A stretch of DNA of 64,000 nt from Ascaphus truei (lineage: Eukaryota > Chordata > Amphibia > Anura > Ascaphidae): assembly GCA_036426205.1 (NCBI GenBank), contig CM071568.1, positions 233,140,530 through 233,204,529 on the forward strand, in the 5' to 3' direction. The position numbers and the translations under genes are program-made. Shown here in pieces: positions 1 to 13,800 of the stretch (its first letter is position 1; the number at the start of each line of letters is the position of its first letter). The notes under the pieces were generated by a model. The model was given only the letters and a program-made list of their open reading frames with translations, made no database searches and had not been told where the DNA came from.

Positions 1-544
1 ACAATGAGGCCAAACAAGGGAAGAGGAAGGAGTGTAAAACAGGGGGACAAATTATAGAAAGGGAATAAAAGAGTACACAAAAACATAGATAAGGAGAGCA
101 ACGTTTTGGGGGATAGACCCCATCTTCAGGCCAAGTGCCAGTGGTACTTCCCTAAAACTCCTTAGAACATAAAAATGAGAAGGGGGGGGGTGCGCCCCCA
201 AGAATTAGTATTTCACAACACATTTCAGCTGGTCAATAGACTCCCACGAAACAGAGATCAGATAAACACAAGGTTATTTTCTCAGAAATTCAGCAATGCA
301 GTGCAATGAAGAGTCAACGCAGTGACGAAGATGCCAAAAGATGCCTTCCTGTCAAAAGATGCTTCCTGGGACCTGTACATTGAGTTTATAATGCATTTTT
401 TTTCAAATGTGAATACGCTTCCATATGTCTGCTTTGCAAATTTGCTCTGCTGATGCATGCGCTTTCTCTGCCGAGCATGTCACCATTGCTCTTGTGGAGT
501 GTGCTTTCAAACCTTCGCCTTTGTGTTTTCCTGGGAACAGGAAT
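1..544. other. Intronic or 3' region without recognised gene
   Basis: A G9 run at 183-191 and ordinary intron-like sequence. No NBD2 exon was found on the minus strand. Confidence 0.4.
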
Positions 545-795
545 ACAGGAAGTATTTCCATGGAGGAAGAGTGAAGTGCGCACTGTCAAAAACGATGGAG
601 GCTGGATCACTTGAAGAAATTCTTTTTATTCTATCATGGCAACAGGTAAAAATCGAGGTACGGCAGAGATCACTTTAGAGTGTTTGATTTTTACCTGTTG
701 CCATGATAGAATAAAGATTTTTTCTTCAAGCGATCAAGCCTCCAACGTTTTTGCTGGGCACCGCTTCACTCTTCCCCCTTGGTAATACGTCCGGT
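545..795. repeat. Foldback repeat
   Basis: Arms 545-655 and 686-790 are reverse complements; for instance CTATCATGGCAACAGGTAAA at 634 faces its complement at 691. The arms also share GAGGAAGAGTGAAG and AACGATGGAGGCT with mismatches. Family unknown. Confidence 0.7.
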
Positions 796-1540
796 TGTCC
801 ATTTCCCTCAGCTGAGTGCAAGCCGACTCAGGAGATGCATCGTGGTGGAGGTTGTGAGTACCCATCTCTTGATCTCTGTTTACACTCAAGCCTTTATGCA
901 TTAAGGACTGCTTCACTCCAGGTGACATGAGCCCTTAGCCACGTGGGGATCTGTTTTTGTTTCATGACTGGGATCCAGCAGATAGCCCCTCAAGGTAACA
1001 TTATGGGGCTTGTGTTCTTTCCATGATGGGAGTAACTTACAGCATTGAATCATACTGCATCATTTTACAAAACACGTGTTTGAAATCATCTTATTCCACT
1101 ATTTTCTATTGCAGTAATATCTGCATGGGCTACATATATATTACAAATTGTAGACCCACAGTTGTTTTTTTCTGAGCACTGACATTGGTCTTTCGTTCTG
1201 TGACTCTCCATATGGGAACAGGACTAGCAGGTTATCTGTTTTCTGAATTGTTAAATGTCCTCAAGTATTGAAAAAAGCCCCTTTTAACATCCGGGGAGTG
1301 TAAGTTCTTCTCCTTCTCATTCTTTAGTTGCGAACATAGTGATTGCAGCACAATCTCTTGGTTAGCATGGAAGAAGGCTGTATGTTTTGGACAAAACTGG
1401 GGAACCATCCTTTGCAAAAAAGGAAGGAACGTAGGGGCTGTTATATACAGTGGGCGGCCGTGTGAGCGTGCGTGCCTGTGCGAAGGCGCGTGCACGTGCC
1501 ACACACGTTTTGTGTGTATACTGTGCGCGAGTGTAAGGTA

Positions 1541-1795
1541 GTGTGTGTGTGTATGTATGTGCATGTATATGTGTGTGTATAAGTGTGTATGTGTGTGTGT
1601 GTGTGTGTGCATGTGTGTGTGTGTGTGTGTTTAAAAACGTTTTCAAATAAATAAATCCTTTAATAATTTTTTTAATAACATTGTACACATACACACACAC
1701 ACACACACATACATACACACATATATACACACATATACACACATATACACACATATACTCACATATACACACATATACACACATATACTTACATT
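1541..1795. repeat. GT/AC microsatellites with CACATATA minisatellite
   Basis: TG-rich run 1541-1630, then inverted AC-rich run from 1684 passing into ACACATATAC repeats to about 1795. Open frames of alternating His-Thr or Val-Cys here are artefacts. Confidence 0.9.
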
Positions 1796-2110
1796 TTCAG
1801 GGGCGGTAGCGGCGCAATTTCTTTCTTTTTCTCATCTTCCCCCTGTCGGCCAGTTCCCCGCTCCCTGCCGTGTGCACGGCACCATTATAGAATGGCTGAC
1901 TAACCTCAGCCAACTAAAACTGCCGCGCGCGCACACGCACTATAGGACCGGCCTAAGCGACAAACCGGATTTTGATGATTGCTAATTTATTCCAGTATGG
2001 GACCTGAATCTAGTCTTGAAGGCTCTCTGTAGTGCACCGTTTGCACCCTTGGATGACATGGACATTAAAACACTCTCTTAAAACCACATTTTAAGTGGCT
2101 GTGGTATAAG

Positions 2111-2996
2111 TGTAACGATGCGCGGAACACGCCCCCTGCGGTGTGTCCCTTCCTTACCCGTTTACTTCTGATCGCCGCCCTCTAGCTGCGAGTCAAGATC
2201 CTGTGTCTTTAAGGATTCTGAAGCAAGCAACGCCATCTTGCTCTCTGGCAAACCCTGCCCTCTTCCTCCTTACAGGAAGTAAGCCTCTCTTTGACTTTCT
2301 CTCTGCTATTAGTCTTTTGCTACCAGCCCTGGTGCCTGCTAGTACTCATCGCATACCTGCCTGGACCTCCTTGGGACCTTTACTTATCTCCTGTGGATTC
2401 CGGAAGACTGGGACAGTCACTCTTATACTACTGAGGTTAGTTTACCGTCGGGTAGTGTAGGTACCTGCTAAGTAGGGTTCACCTTGACGTGGTAGCAGGC
2501 TTATAATTCCTTGGCCAATGGATTAGACTAAGAACCCTTATGTTTATTTAGTTTCGCTGCACCTTGCTGTTTTTGTTACTATGCCTTTAAGAAGTCTGGA
2601 CGTTCTCCAAGAAGCAATCCTTCTCTGGATGTTACCTTGTGCTCTGGACTCTATGCCCATGTTCCTGTACCTTGTTCCTGGTTTCTGTTTCCAGACTCCC
2701 GTGCTGAAGCGTTGGCTTCCCACAACCCCCGCGTTGGTGCCTGAGAACGCGCGCACTCCCGCTCTGCTGTCAGAGCATGCGCGCACTTGCAGCTGGATCA
2801 CTCGTGTCTCTGAGTAGGCACCGCACCTCCGGACGCGTCGCGCATTCTCATGCGCGCGGCGCGGTCACGTGACTACGTGCGCCGATCCCCAGCTGCGCGG
2901 CAACTTACTCCCTTCGTATCCCCTGCGGCCTCCCCACCTCGCTAATGGGTCCTTTCCCTTTCTCCCTGCGCTTGTGAGGAGAGCACAAGCGTGACA
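2111..2996 (+). mobile_element. Solo LTR with 5-bp target duplication
   Basis: Begins TGTAACG and ends CGTGACA (imperfect TG...CA inverted ends), flanked by ATAAG at 2106-2110 and 2997-3001. 886 bp, GC-rich toward the right. No internal retroelement coding, so a recombination product of an LTR retrotransposon. Orientation is uncertain. Confidence 0.7.
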
Positions 2997-3049
2997 ATAA
3001 GTGAGATGAGTCAGTGGCTGTGGTATGAGCGAGATGCCACTTGTTTTCA

Positions 3050-3076
3050 CTTGATAAAGACCATACGGTCGAAACG
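3050..3076 (+). ncRNA. Degenerate hammerhead-like motif
   Basis: TTGATAA, extra A, stem GACC-ATAC-GGTC, GAAACG. Stem II is perfect, but the CTGATGA block has changes at conserved positions. Probably not catalytic. Confidence 0.3.
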
Positions 3077-3845
3077 ATGTGTTTTTTGGCTTCAAATAAA
3101 TTAGCAATCATCAAAATCTGGTTTGTGCCTTATGTTCCTTTCCTTTTGGCATTCCTGGATCTGCTGCAGGCTTATATCCATACATAGGAGCACTGGTAAT
3201 TGTATTAATCTTATTTCATGGTATTTGGTTTGCAGCATCTATCTCTATTTTTATTTTGAACTGTCCTATGCACCATTTTGTCCTCATGGAACATTATATA
3301 GGGATCTTTGATGAGAGGGCCTGTAACTACAGCTGCAGGAACCGTTTTTCTAACAAATCACGCGTTGTGTACATTGGAATACCGATGTCATGACATAGGA
3401 TGTTTTCCAACCTTTCCGCATTAAGATGCGAGTGCAGCGAGTGCAGAAAATGGAATTTTAGAGTTCTGTTTTTTAAACACCTTAAATTGACACAGTAGCA
3501 CAGTACTGTACACATTGCAATTCATTCATTTCATTGCACCTAAAGAAACAGAATCCATGAAATTCAACAAAGCAATCGCGATAATCGCGGGTGCCTGGGG
3601 CGATTGGTCACGTTCAAGCTGCGTGGAGTACAGCAGAGCACACGAAAACATGCCGCTGCAGCTGTAACTGACTCATCTCACTCATACCACAGCCACTTAA
3701 AAAGTGGTTTTAAGTGAGTGTTTTAATCTCCGTGTCATCCAAAGGTGCAAACGGTGCACTACAGAGGGCCTTCAAGACTAGATTTAGGTCCCATACTGGA
3801 ATAAATTAGCAATCATCAAAATCCGGTTTGTCCCTTACGGTCCTT

Positions 3846-4668
3846 TCCTTTTTGCACAGGAAAGGAGGCCTATCCAGTACCCTGCTGACAAGTCTGCAGT
3901 TAATGCTGAGTAGTATTATACCCCCACCTGCAGTATCCTTGTCTCACCCCTCTCCCATTCCTGTTAGATTGGAAGCTTCATAGAGCAGTGATCTCATATG
4001 TTGCTGCTATATAAATAAATGATAATAATAAAGACAACAACTCTCAAAAATGCATTATCTAGTCGCTTGGATTTTTATGACCCACAAGTAAGCAGTTTCC
4101 TGTTCCCGTTTATCTAAACGTGTTCCTTCCTATACATTGTAGTGAAATCATGTTGGTCATGCATCTACATTGTTTAATAGTTATTTCAGAAGTATAATAC
4201 AATTAAACACCCATATCTACAAAAAATAGGTCAAGGACGATATTCATTTTACTTTGTACAGCATTGAAATTCAGAGGAATAAACAATGTTGGATGTTTGA
4301 AAACTGAATAAATTCAAGGTAGTCAATGCCAGATACAAGTACAATAAAGTATGCTACAGTATGAAATTAAATGTAATTATGCATTTTGGTCTTGTGTGTC
4401 TTTTCACAATTACAATTTGTAAACTTCTGCTATATTGTTGACTTTAGCTATCTCCACGTAGTCAAGTGATATTGTCCATACAGTATTAATGAGATTATCA
4501 GATTAAATAAATGCTGCAAACGTTTTCTTATACTCGCAAGGTGCAGATCTGTGAAACTTTTAAAACCCCATATTTCCGACACACAAGATGCTAAGTGTTT
4601 TTCACTGTTGATGTCATTAAACTGGCAATAAAATTATAAGTGAAATAAATACTATGTATAGCATTTAC
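3846..4668. other. Intron downstream of ABCB exon 19
   Basis: AT-rich. Searched on the minus strand for the next ABCB exon (Walker A of NBD2) and not found. Confidence 0.6.
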
Positions 4669-4825
4669 CAGTATATCTCCTTCTTCACTGTAGCTGTCAA
4701 TAGGTGGCTTTCTATCCAAAAGTTGAAAAATGCGCCGAGCTGAAATTTTTGCTTTTCCAAAATCCGGTGCAAGTGAACTGGAGTGTCCAACACTCATAGT
4801 AGAAAATATAACCGCAGCAAATACT
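4669..4825 (-). CDS. abcb5: ABCB exon 19: TM12, last exon in window
   Basis: 157 nt, acceptor TAATTTAG, donor CTG|GTAAAT. Reads [20 protein letters not shown], then [17 protein letters not shown] and [14 protein letters not shown]2 exons should follow on the minus strand but none is found in 1-4668, so they lie left of the window or across a long intron. Confidence 0.93.
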
Positions 4826-7800
4826 CTAAATTAAAGAAATAAATTATCTAGATTATAATTAAAATTAAATATTTTTTAATGCTATTCTAACATTTGATCA
4901 CTGGCTATGACATTGGATTAAAATAATGGATAACATCTCTCTTTTCCCATTTAATAACATTTCCAAAGGTGCATTTTTTTTCCTAAATGCTTTTTTTTTT
5001 AATCTTGGTTACACATTGCTTATGATTTCTTTAAATGCATTTCCCAATATTTTCTGGTGAACCAGAATTAAAAGTTTCTCAGAATTTGCACATTTTCACC
5101 ATCAATTCGCTCTTTCGTCAATGAATCACAGCTAAGTCACAATTCACAATTCACAGGTGATTTGTCAAGCATTTTAAATTAGTTTAATGTCTCGGTCAGT
5201 CTCTGTCACTCTCGGTCATCATTAAACAACACAGCACATTGACATGTAACTGAGCCATTTTTTTTTAAATGATCAATTTTGCATGGTCTGCGAAATTGGG
5301 TGAAAGTTTTAAAAGTCTTTAATCTCAGGCAATCTTTCCACTAATCTGACCCTGATAATCAGGGCATTCCAGGCCTTCTACTGCTGCGGCCGAGTTTATT
5401 CGAGCATTTGCCCGTTCTCGGCCGCAGCAGTAACCTGGCGCGCGCCGGAGGGTGCCGGGCGCGCGCCGAAGCAGCGGAAGAGCGCCCTCCGATCGGGGCG
5501 CTCTCCCTCCCGCTGCCGGGTCCGCCGGGTCCCCCGGAACCCCCTGCCGCCGTCCCCCACATCGTGGGACACGAGGGAGTGGGGCTAGCAAGCCGGGGCA
5601 TCCCCCGGCTTGCGGAACTAGCCCTGCTCGGATTAAGTGTGTCGGTAGTGTACTTCAAATTGTATGATGGTAACAAGACTAAACAAAGTAAACATTTGAC
5701 ATCCCCACTGACAAACTTCCTGGAATCAGCTAATCTCCCCACAATTGAACCGGGACGAAAAGGACAAATTAGTGAAGTTCTCTGGGTTATTAAAGATCTT
5801 AAATTAGCTAAGACTCCGGGGGGCCCGATGGCTTCTCGAACTTATATTATAAAAAATTCTCCCATATCCTCGGCCCTGTACTCCATTCTATCTTGTTTTA
5901 AGGATATTTCAGGTTTCAAAAATAATAGCAAAAATTCTGAGGCACTAAATATTAATTTGCCCAGAGACCAGGTTAAATTGATTGCTCTAAACTTTGACTT
6001 TAAGTGGCAGCCGATGGCGATCAAATATTTAGGGATATTTATAAGGGATTATGGCTCCCTCTACAGGGAAAATTACCCAAAGGTTCTGAGGGCTATCAAA
6101 GCTGACATCAGGTCATGGTTCGGCCACGCTATCTCATGGATAGGCAGAATCCATAGTATAAAAATGAACATGTTGCCCCGTCTCTTGTATCTCTTCCAGA
6201 CTCTGCCCATTCCTTTGGTCCTAGGGGATTTTAAGACTCTACAGTCTACTATAAACAAATTCATCTGGAAAAAACAAAACACCAAGGATTGGTAAGAAAA
6301 TTTTAATTATACCAAACAAGGCAGGGGGCCTGGGTCTCCTGTGCCTTATGTCCTACTACAAAATGGCCCAGACTAGCCAGCTAGTCTTGTGGCACTCTTT
6401 CCCAGCCCACAGATGCTGGGTAGCTTTGGAAACGGATTTAGTTGCCCCTGTTGAGCTGACTAATATTTTGTGGTCCCCTGTGAGGAAGATACCCGATATA
6501 CCCCACTCCAGCCAAATTATAGCGCATTCTCTCAAATTATGGGACTCAGTCGCAATTAGACACGTTCTCACAACACATAATTCCCTAATGACTCCACTCT
6601 ATAACAACCCAGAATTTGGCCCAGGACTGGGCCGCAATAGGTTTGGCAAATGGAAAATGGCAGGTGTAACGAGATTAAAAAATGTGACCCTCGAATGGCT
6701 ACTTAGATTTGAGACACAATGTCTGGAAGATATAAACACATCAGGACTTATATCTAACATGTACGGGTACTTTGTTAGGCCCCCCTCACACAAATCAAAA
6801 ACTGAAATATATGGTCCAATGGGAAAAGGATCTGTGGGAGGAAATAGAAATGGATTATTGGGACGACATTTTTCAGGCAGTTGCTAGATCCTCCATGGGT
6901 TTCACGATCATAGAAAACACATATAAGGTTCTGATGAGGTGGTGTTTGACCCCCTCAAGACTAGCTAAGTTTATCCCATGGTACCCAACAATATGTCTAA
7001 AGGGATGTGGAGAACAGGCCACACTCCAGCATATGTAGTGGAGGTGCCCACTTGTATCATCTTATTGGTTGGGAATCAAATTATGGTCTCAGAGATTTTT
7101 CGGCCTGTTCTCCCTCTGAATCCCTGGTTGTTCCTCTTACACAAACGATGCCACCTTCTCACAAATGATGCCACCTTCTCACTGAGAATAATTTACTGTG
7201 CCACATGTCCTCAGCCGCAAGACGCGAATTAGCGGCAGTATGGATGCAATCAATTATCCCCCCAATATCCAAAGTTAAAAATAAAGTCTGGCAGATTTGC
7301 TGCATGGAAAAGCTGGTCAGTCTTAACAATGACACCTGCTCAGACTTTCAGAAGGTGTTGTTGCCAGGGATTCTGGGTGCTGGACAACAAGGAATAGATA
7401 CCCACTCAATTCTGTTGTAAAAACTGTTATATATACTGACTGTGTGATTGAATGTTATAAGATGCTTTGTTCTGTAAAATTGTAACTGGACATGCACCCC
7501 CACCCCTGTCTTTATTTTTGTATACCCCCTCTTCCATTTTTTTTTCCGACTCCCCCCTCCCCTGAAAAACTTCAATAAAATTTGAGTTTAAAAAAGAAAA
7601 AAGTCTCTAATCTTTACATTCTCCTAAAAATGCCCACCATTATGAAATTCTAAAAAGATGCTCTTTGTCCCAGCCTCATCGCTTCTGAATTCCTTGTAAG
7701 ATTATGCTTGATCTGATATCAATACCATTAATACCGTATGTCTATTAAATATTAGGTAAACCCATAGCCCAAAGATACATCGCCATAACTAATTCTCTCT

Positions 7801-10800
7801 CGCTCTCGCTCTCTCTCGCTCTCTCTCGCTCTCGTCACACAAAAGAGTGATCAATATACTTACATGAACACATGTTGAAACTCCATAAGGCAATGTGCAA
7901 CAAGCCAGGCCCCAAATCTAAATACAGATGCATTAAAAAAGAAGTTCATTGCCTGAGCAATTGCATAGGTAAGCCCATACCAGGGAGCTTTGCACAGGGC
8001 ATCCCTAATGTGGGAAAGATTAGGATTATATCAGTAAAGCAATGTAAATTAACTTCAAAATGAAGACAGACAAATCATTGCACAACTGTTGCTCAAATAA
8101 CAAACATTTTTTATTGTAATGAGAAAAGTACATAATCTATCCATTAGAACAGATATTCATTACGATACACTATATATAATATACTAATAATATATTTAAT
8201 ATGAATAATAGTTTGACAGTGTTTTGTCTGTCAATGGGTCTTCAGCAGGCCAATCATAAAAATAAAAGGTAATGGCTCCAATAAGTAGAGATATTTTTTA
8301 TTGACCAAAATATGTTCCTTATGTGGTAGTGGAGAACCAAAAACTGGTTGTCCAGAAAATTACTAGAATAAAATAAGTAATGATTTATTTTATTACAAGC
8401 AATTGCAAGGAGACCAAAGTGACAACATCTCACAGGCTTGGTCTGAACACTCAAAACAATTAGCATATATCAAAATCACCGGGATATATTACGTTGTTAC
8501 TATACAGCTAAACTAATGTAATGCCCATATAAGGATTATGAAAAACACTTATTATGCCAAGCTAAACAGAATGAGCTTTTCACCCAATATTCCTACAACA
8601 ACAACAACTATAATCTTGTTATTGGCAGATGACCCTGAAGAAACTCTTCTCTCTTGGTAAACAGACTCTGCTAGAGTCTCCTCACTATCTCATGCTCCCG
8701 ACCTCCTCATACATTCCTTACAAACTGGTCATAACTGATAAACCCTTTTGTCACCAGAGTAGTTTTAGTATACCATAATGTGTCTCAGAGACCCCATACC
8801 ATAATCTAATTCTCAGGTCCAGAATTCCACACTCCCACACTTATTATTACTGTAAATACCATTCAGAAAAATTGTCACCTGTATGGTCCACTTAAACTTG
8901 TATTATATCGTTCATAAAATTTATCCTCTCTGGTTAAAGAAACCACTGTTCTGATGTTTTCAACAGCTTCAGTTGAGATCTATACAAAATACAGAAAAAA
9001 GAAACATAACACATTTATCAAACTCTAATACATATAGTTAATGGAAGTACAAGTAGATAACAGGCTCAATTATGTTTTTTTTAACGTCTCTAAAGATTTA
9101 GTATGTACAGTATTGTATATGGGAGTTGCCATTTGAATAACAAGACCCCAATTACTAAACAAGTCTTAATACAGTACTGAAAGTAGAACTGCAGAATAAT
9201 ATTTAGCAGTGTGGTACAGTTCCTCTAAAGTGCACTCCATATGATACCCTTAAAAGCAGTTTACGAACCTTATTTTTATATATTTTTTTAGCTTTTTTTT
9301 TAAATTTATTTTTTTAACTTTTTTCCCCGCTCCAAGCAACACGGAGCTATTTTTCATGCAGACCACAACGGATATTATTTAAAACATGTCTTATCCTAAT
9401 CTACTTGGATAAGGTTCTTTGGGGTAGACACTAAAAACTCCATTAAATCTGGCCTACTAGCATGACATTATCAAATTAGGTAACGGACGTTAGTATTCCT
9501 CCATTTAACGGGTGTCAAAGCTGTTGTTATGAAAAACAACATCTGTTCGCCAAACCACAATAGTTATGTCACGTGTATGAATGGGGATTATCGTAGGGCC
9601 GAGACAAGTTAAACAATACACTTTATGTGAGCATTGGTTAAAAGTATAATACATATATTAGTGACGAATTACGCATGTGCGTTACCTAATATAACGCTCA
9701 TGATCATGTTGCTATTAGAAACAAATACACATTGCAAACTGAATAACTCAGTGTCACAAACGGCACACCTGTGAGCACATGACTTGCATATGTGACAAAG
9801 GTTAATACACACAACTCGCTAGCTGACCCACTTTTATCCCGTCAGTGTCCCTCAAATGAGTAATATCTCCCCTCAATTCAGCACACATATAACCTTAAAT
9901 CGCTCCCACCACAAAGATAATTTGTTAAGTTCTACTTGCAGAGTTTTTTTGTCCCTGTGTATTAAGAGAAATATGTAAATAACACTCAAAAATCTATTGT
10001 TGCAAAATGTGTCCGAAAATGCAGTTACTCTCCTTAAAGTGCAATGTTCAATTAAGGCCCAAAGACAATACTTATTAAATGTTAGATTTAATATAAGAAA
10101 TAAGTACAGTGCTTGGTTACAGAAAAATAATGTTACATGAAACATACACTACAATATATACAAACTGTTACACATAATACACAGAATCCCAGAATGCTCA
10201 AAAACTAAACCCACTATCTATATTTATATCGAAGGGAGTGGGGCCTCATATATACCACGAAAGACAAAAAAATCCCCAATGCTACATCCAATCTGATAAA
10301 TTATATAGTTAAAGACTACCTATTTTTCTTCTCATAAGTATGGATAATGTAGTTAAATTCTTTGGCCAAAACATTAAAAGTCTGCAACCACCTCATGGTA
10401 AACCCATTCTGTAGGTCCTACTCTACGTGTAAATGTTCTCTTCACCGCTCTAATGGAGGAAGAAATGTTTCAATAGACTGGTCATTCACAAGTATAGAAC
10501 AGGGCCTGCTATTAAATGTGGGCTAGGTGAGCTAAAAACCAAGGAGTGGTCACAGACCTCCCAGCAATTATTACCAATTGACATTTAAAAACATAAACAA
10601 TCTCAGCAAGTTTAAAACCCAAACCCACTACACTATATATTTGTGTCAAAAGGAGTGCTACTGGGTTAGTGGCCTTATGTATACAGGTAGTCCTCGTTAT
10701 CCAACGTTTCACTTTACAAGGAATGGCATATCAAACGCTTTACAATGCAACCGTATGGGACATTTTTCGACACCGGAATGCGTTATCCAACGCTCACTGC

Positions 10801-13800
10801 CACTGATTAACATGGGACTCACTTTACAACGGTTTCACTATCCAACGCTAATTCCAGAACGGATTCTGTTGGAGAACCGAGGACCGCCTGTACAACAAAA
10901 GTTATTTTAAGAAAAGCTAAAATGTGTATTTTATTGTATACAGGAGGTCACTGACCCAGTAGCACCCCTTTTGACTCAAATATATATAGGATATACTCCT
11001 TTGAGGTCTACTAATGTCACTAAAATCTATAGTAGATCCACAAAGCATACAGTACAGTACTTAAATCAGGGCTCAAACAGTAACTTGAAGTTGCTTAAAA
11101 CAGGAACGGACATTATTTTCCCTGACTTAACATGAAGCTAATTAAATGCAAAAACAACAGCTGAACTCATTTGCATAAGGCTTGATGTCATGTTACTGTA
11201 GCATATCTCTGCTTTATCTTCCAATAATATGCCTGTCTTTGGTGTTGCTCTATCTTGAAATAGGGCTTCTGCTTAAGTGAGAGAGAGGGAAATAAGTCCA
11301 GGAAATAACTCTATTCTATTTAAATTATGCTTAACTGTGACGTTACACCCATCCATACACTGCAAAAGTCCTATTCCAGTGCATGGCTAAGAGTAGCGGC
11401 AAGTTTAGGCATATCTTAAATAATGGAACGTTAAGTCCCTGCATTAACCATAACAGGCTTTAGTGAACATTTAATGATATAGTAACGCCTCATTTGCATA
11501 TAATTTGCATGTCGTTATCTCAAACATCCGCTATTTTTAACACCATGCTGTTTATGGTACAAAACATGGCTCAACGCTATGGTATAGTCCTTTGGGGATA
11601 CACTCTCAGTGTAATATGATGGTAAGTGCTTAATGTAGCTTTGTGGGCCTATGTGTGAAGGGTTTAGCTGCCAGAAAAAAACATATTTTTTTTAGAAATG
11701 AAATACACAGTTTAATAAATCGGTGAGCAGGGAATAAACTGGAGGTGACAACCTGCTGTACAGCAGTATCAAGAACTCTAACAAAACTAACTTTGTACTT
11801 TTTTTTTACTCCATCTCTCTTCCACCATTTGTCTCTCAGAGCTGATTGACTGGTGTAAAGTGTATTTGACCCCTGATCCCTTCTTTTCCTATTTTATATA
11901 CAACACACTTCAGAACGTAATAGACATGAGTAAAAAAAAAAAAAAAAACATTCATGGGGAACTGCCATGTTAAACAAGGTGCCACACTCCGCACATTGTA
12001 CTCCCACACGGGATTTACATAGTCCATGCTCAGGCTTTGTGGATTGTTAATTTTAGCAATGTCCACTGGTATATTCCCCAAGATATTGTCCCCATCAAAC
12101 ATTTGGCCCCCATTAAACATTTGGAGGCAGCAATCTGCTACTTTTAGGGGTGAATAGCACCTTCATCTTTGCTAAGCAAAGCCACAGTGGTCAAGCTGTT
12201 GATGATTAGGTTGGGATGGTGGTTTAAGTTATTTGATATGCGTTACAATTATCTTTTTTTTTTTTAATATATAATTAGAAGACATTCATTTAGACACTAT
12301 TTTGGACATATTGGCAAACAAATTAAAAAAAAACTGTTAGTCATTTCAATATAATTTGTGTGGCTTTTAAAATATGAATCGTATGTACTTACTCTTCCAG
12401 CTTCTTCTAAGGCCTTTTGATCCCTTGATGCATGACCTCCCATGGACACCATTTTAATGAAATATGTACCAATCATAATGGGAATACAAGTCAATATAAA
12501 CAGTGTCAACTGCCAGCCATGGATAAAAGAAACAGTGATAGCTGCTAGCAGGGTTGAAACGGTCATAGTGATGAAACCCAGTCGGCTCCCAGTAATCTAC
12601 AGAAAATACATTTCATTTTTATTAGAGATCTAAAGTAAATGTTAAATCCTATGGAAATGTAATTGTTACCAGATATGGTAATTATGTATAGGTTAACAAT
12701 AAATTAACCAAAGTAAGCATGAATCTACTTGGACTGAACTGAACTAGATGGACAATTTATACACACCCCTTTGACCTGAGAAGCATCTGTTGCAAGTCTT
12801 GTAATGAGAACTCCAACTGCATTTTTGTGATCATCAAATAGTCCAATATCCTGTCAAATATAAATAAACAAGTCAATGGGAGTTTTTGGCTGATCACAAT
12901 GTGATCAGCACTTTGAAGTATATAGAATCAGGTCTGCTGGGTGGGATAAATGAGGGATTGTGAGATTATGAAACAATGGAGGACAAGGGACCAGGGCCCC
13001 AGACAATTACTATGAGGGTCTGGTTTTAGAAAGTGATCTATTCGGGATAATGTGTATTAGGAATCGGATGTGAATCCTTTATATTTTTAATGTAACAAAG
13101 ATGTTTAGTCCTAGGAATAACACAGAAGCAAAGCTTAAGATGTTAGCAGACTAAATAATTATTACTACTCGGGAGTTGAAGAAGCAGATCATTTTATTGA
13201 TCGCAGAGCTCTGGGTGTTTCATCTGACGCAGGAGGAAAACACACCAGAAAATCAAAACAGGAGGAGTACACAGAGCACAAGAACTCCTCTCGTGGGTAA
13301 ATTGAAGTTCACAGGAATCAGATCAACATGTGTTAAAAGAAAAGAGAAAAGATCATGGTACAATACAGTTTAATTAACGAAAAATCCTTTGAGCAGTGAG
13401 CTCCAGTACACTCACATGCTCCACGATCATTAAAAGCTGCTTTTTACTGATCGTGGAGCATGTGAGTGTACTGGAGCTCACTGCTCAAAGGATTTTTTGT
13501 TAATTAAACTGTATTGTACCATGATCTTTTCTCTTTTCTTTTAATACATGTTGATCTGATTCCTGTGAACTTCAATTTACCCACGAGAGGAGTTCTTGCG
13601 CTCTGTGTACTCCCCCTGTTGTCTATTGAGGGATTGTGAAACTCCTCACACCAGCAGCATCTCCTCTTGGTGATATCATTTTTTGTGATTTATTTGTTGA
13701 TATATTATAGGGTTTGCGCTTTCCTTTTCTTGCACCAGAAAATCAAAACAGCCTATATTTATAGGCATATGTGAAGCTGAGCCTGTCAGATGACCTACAC

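Larger units (their letters stand above)
1944..3845. mobile_element. Repeat with inverted ~160-bp ends, hosting a solo LTR
   Basis: Left end AGGACCG...GACAAACCGGATTTTGATGA (1944-2103) is the reverse complement of 3683-3844. A third partial copy of the right end lies at 3090-3150 (AAATTAGCAATCATCAAAAT). A hammerhead-like core at 3050-3076 sits beside that copy, so this may be a Penelope- or retrozyme-type array rather than a DNA transposon. The solo LTR at 2111-2996 is nested within. Confidence 0.55.

Noticed and set aside
1232..1784. 126- and 140-codon ORFs on the minus strand
   Set aside because: Mostly His-Thr or Val-Cys alternation from GT/AC microsatellites.
1..4668. NBD2 exons of the ABCB gene
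   Set aside because: Looked for Walker A (SSGCGKS) and YPTRPD-type blocks on the minus strand; nothing matched.
9410..11640. Possible single transposon bounded by CTTTGGGG words
   Set aside because: The two words are in direct, not inverted, orientation and similarity stops after a few bases.
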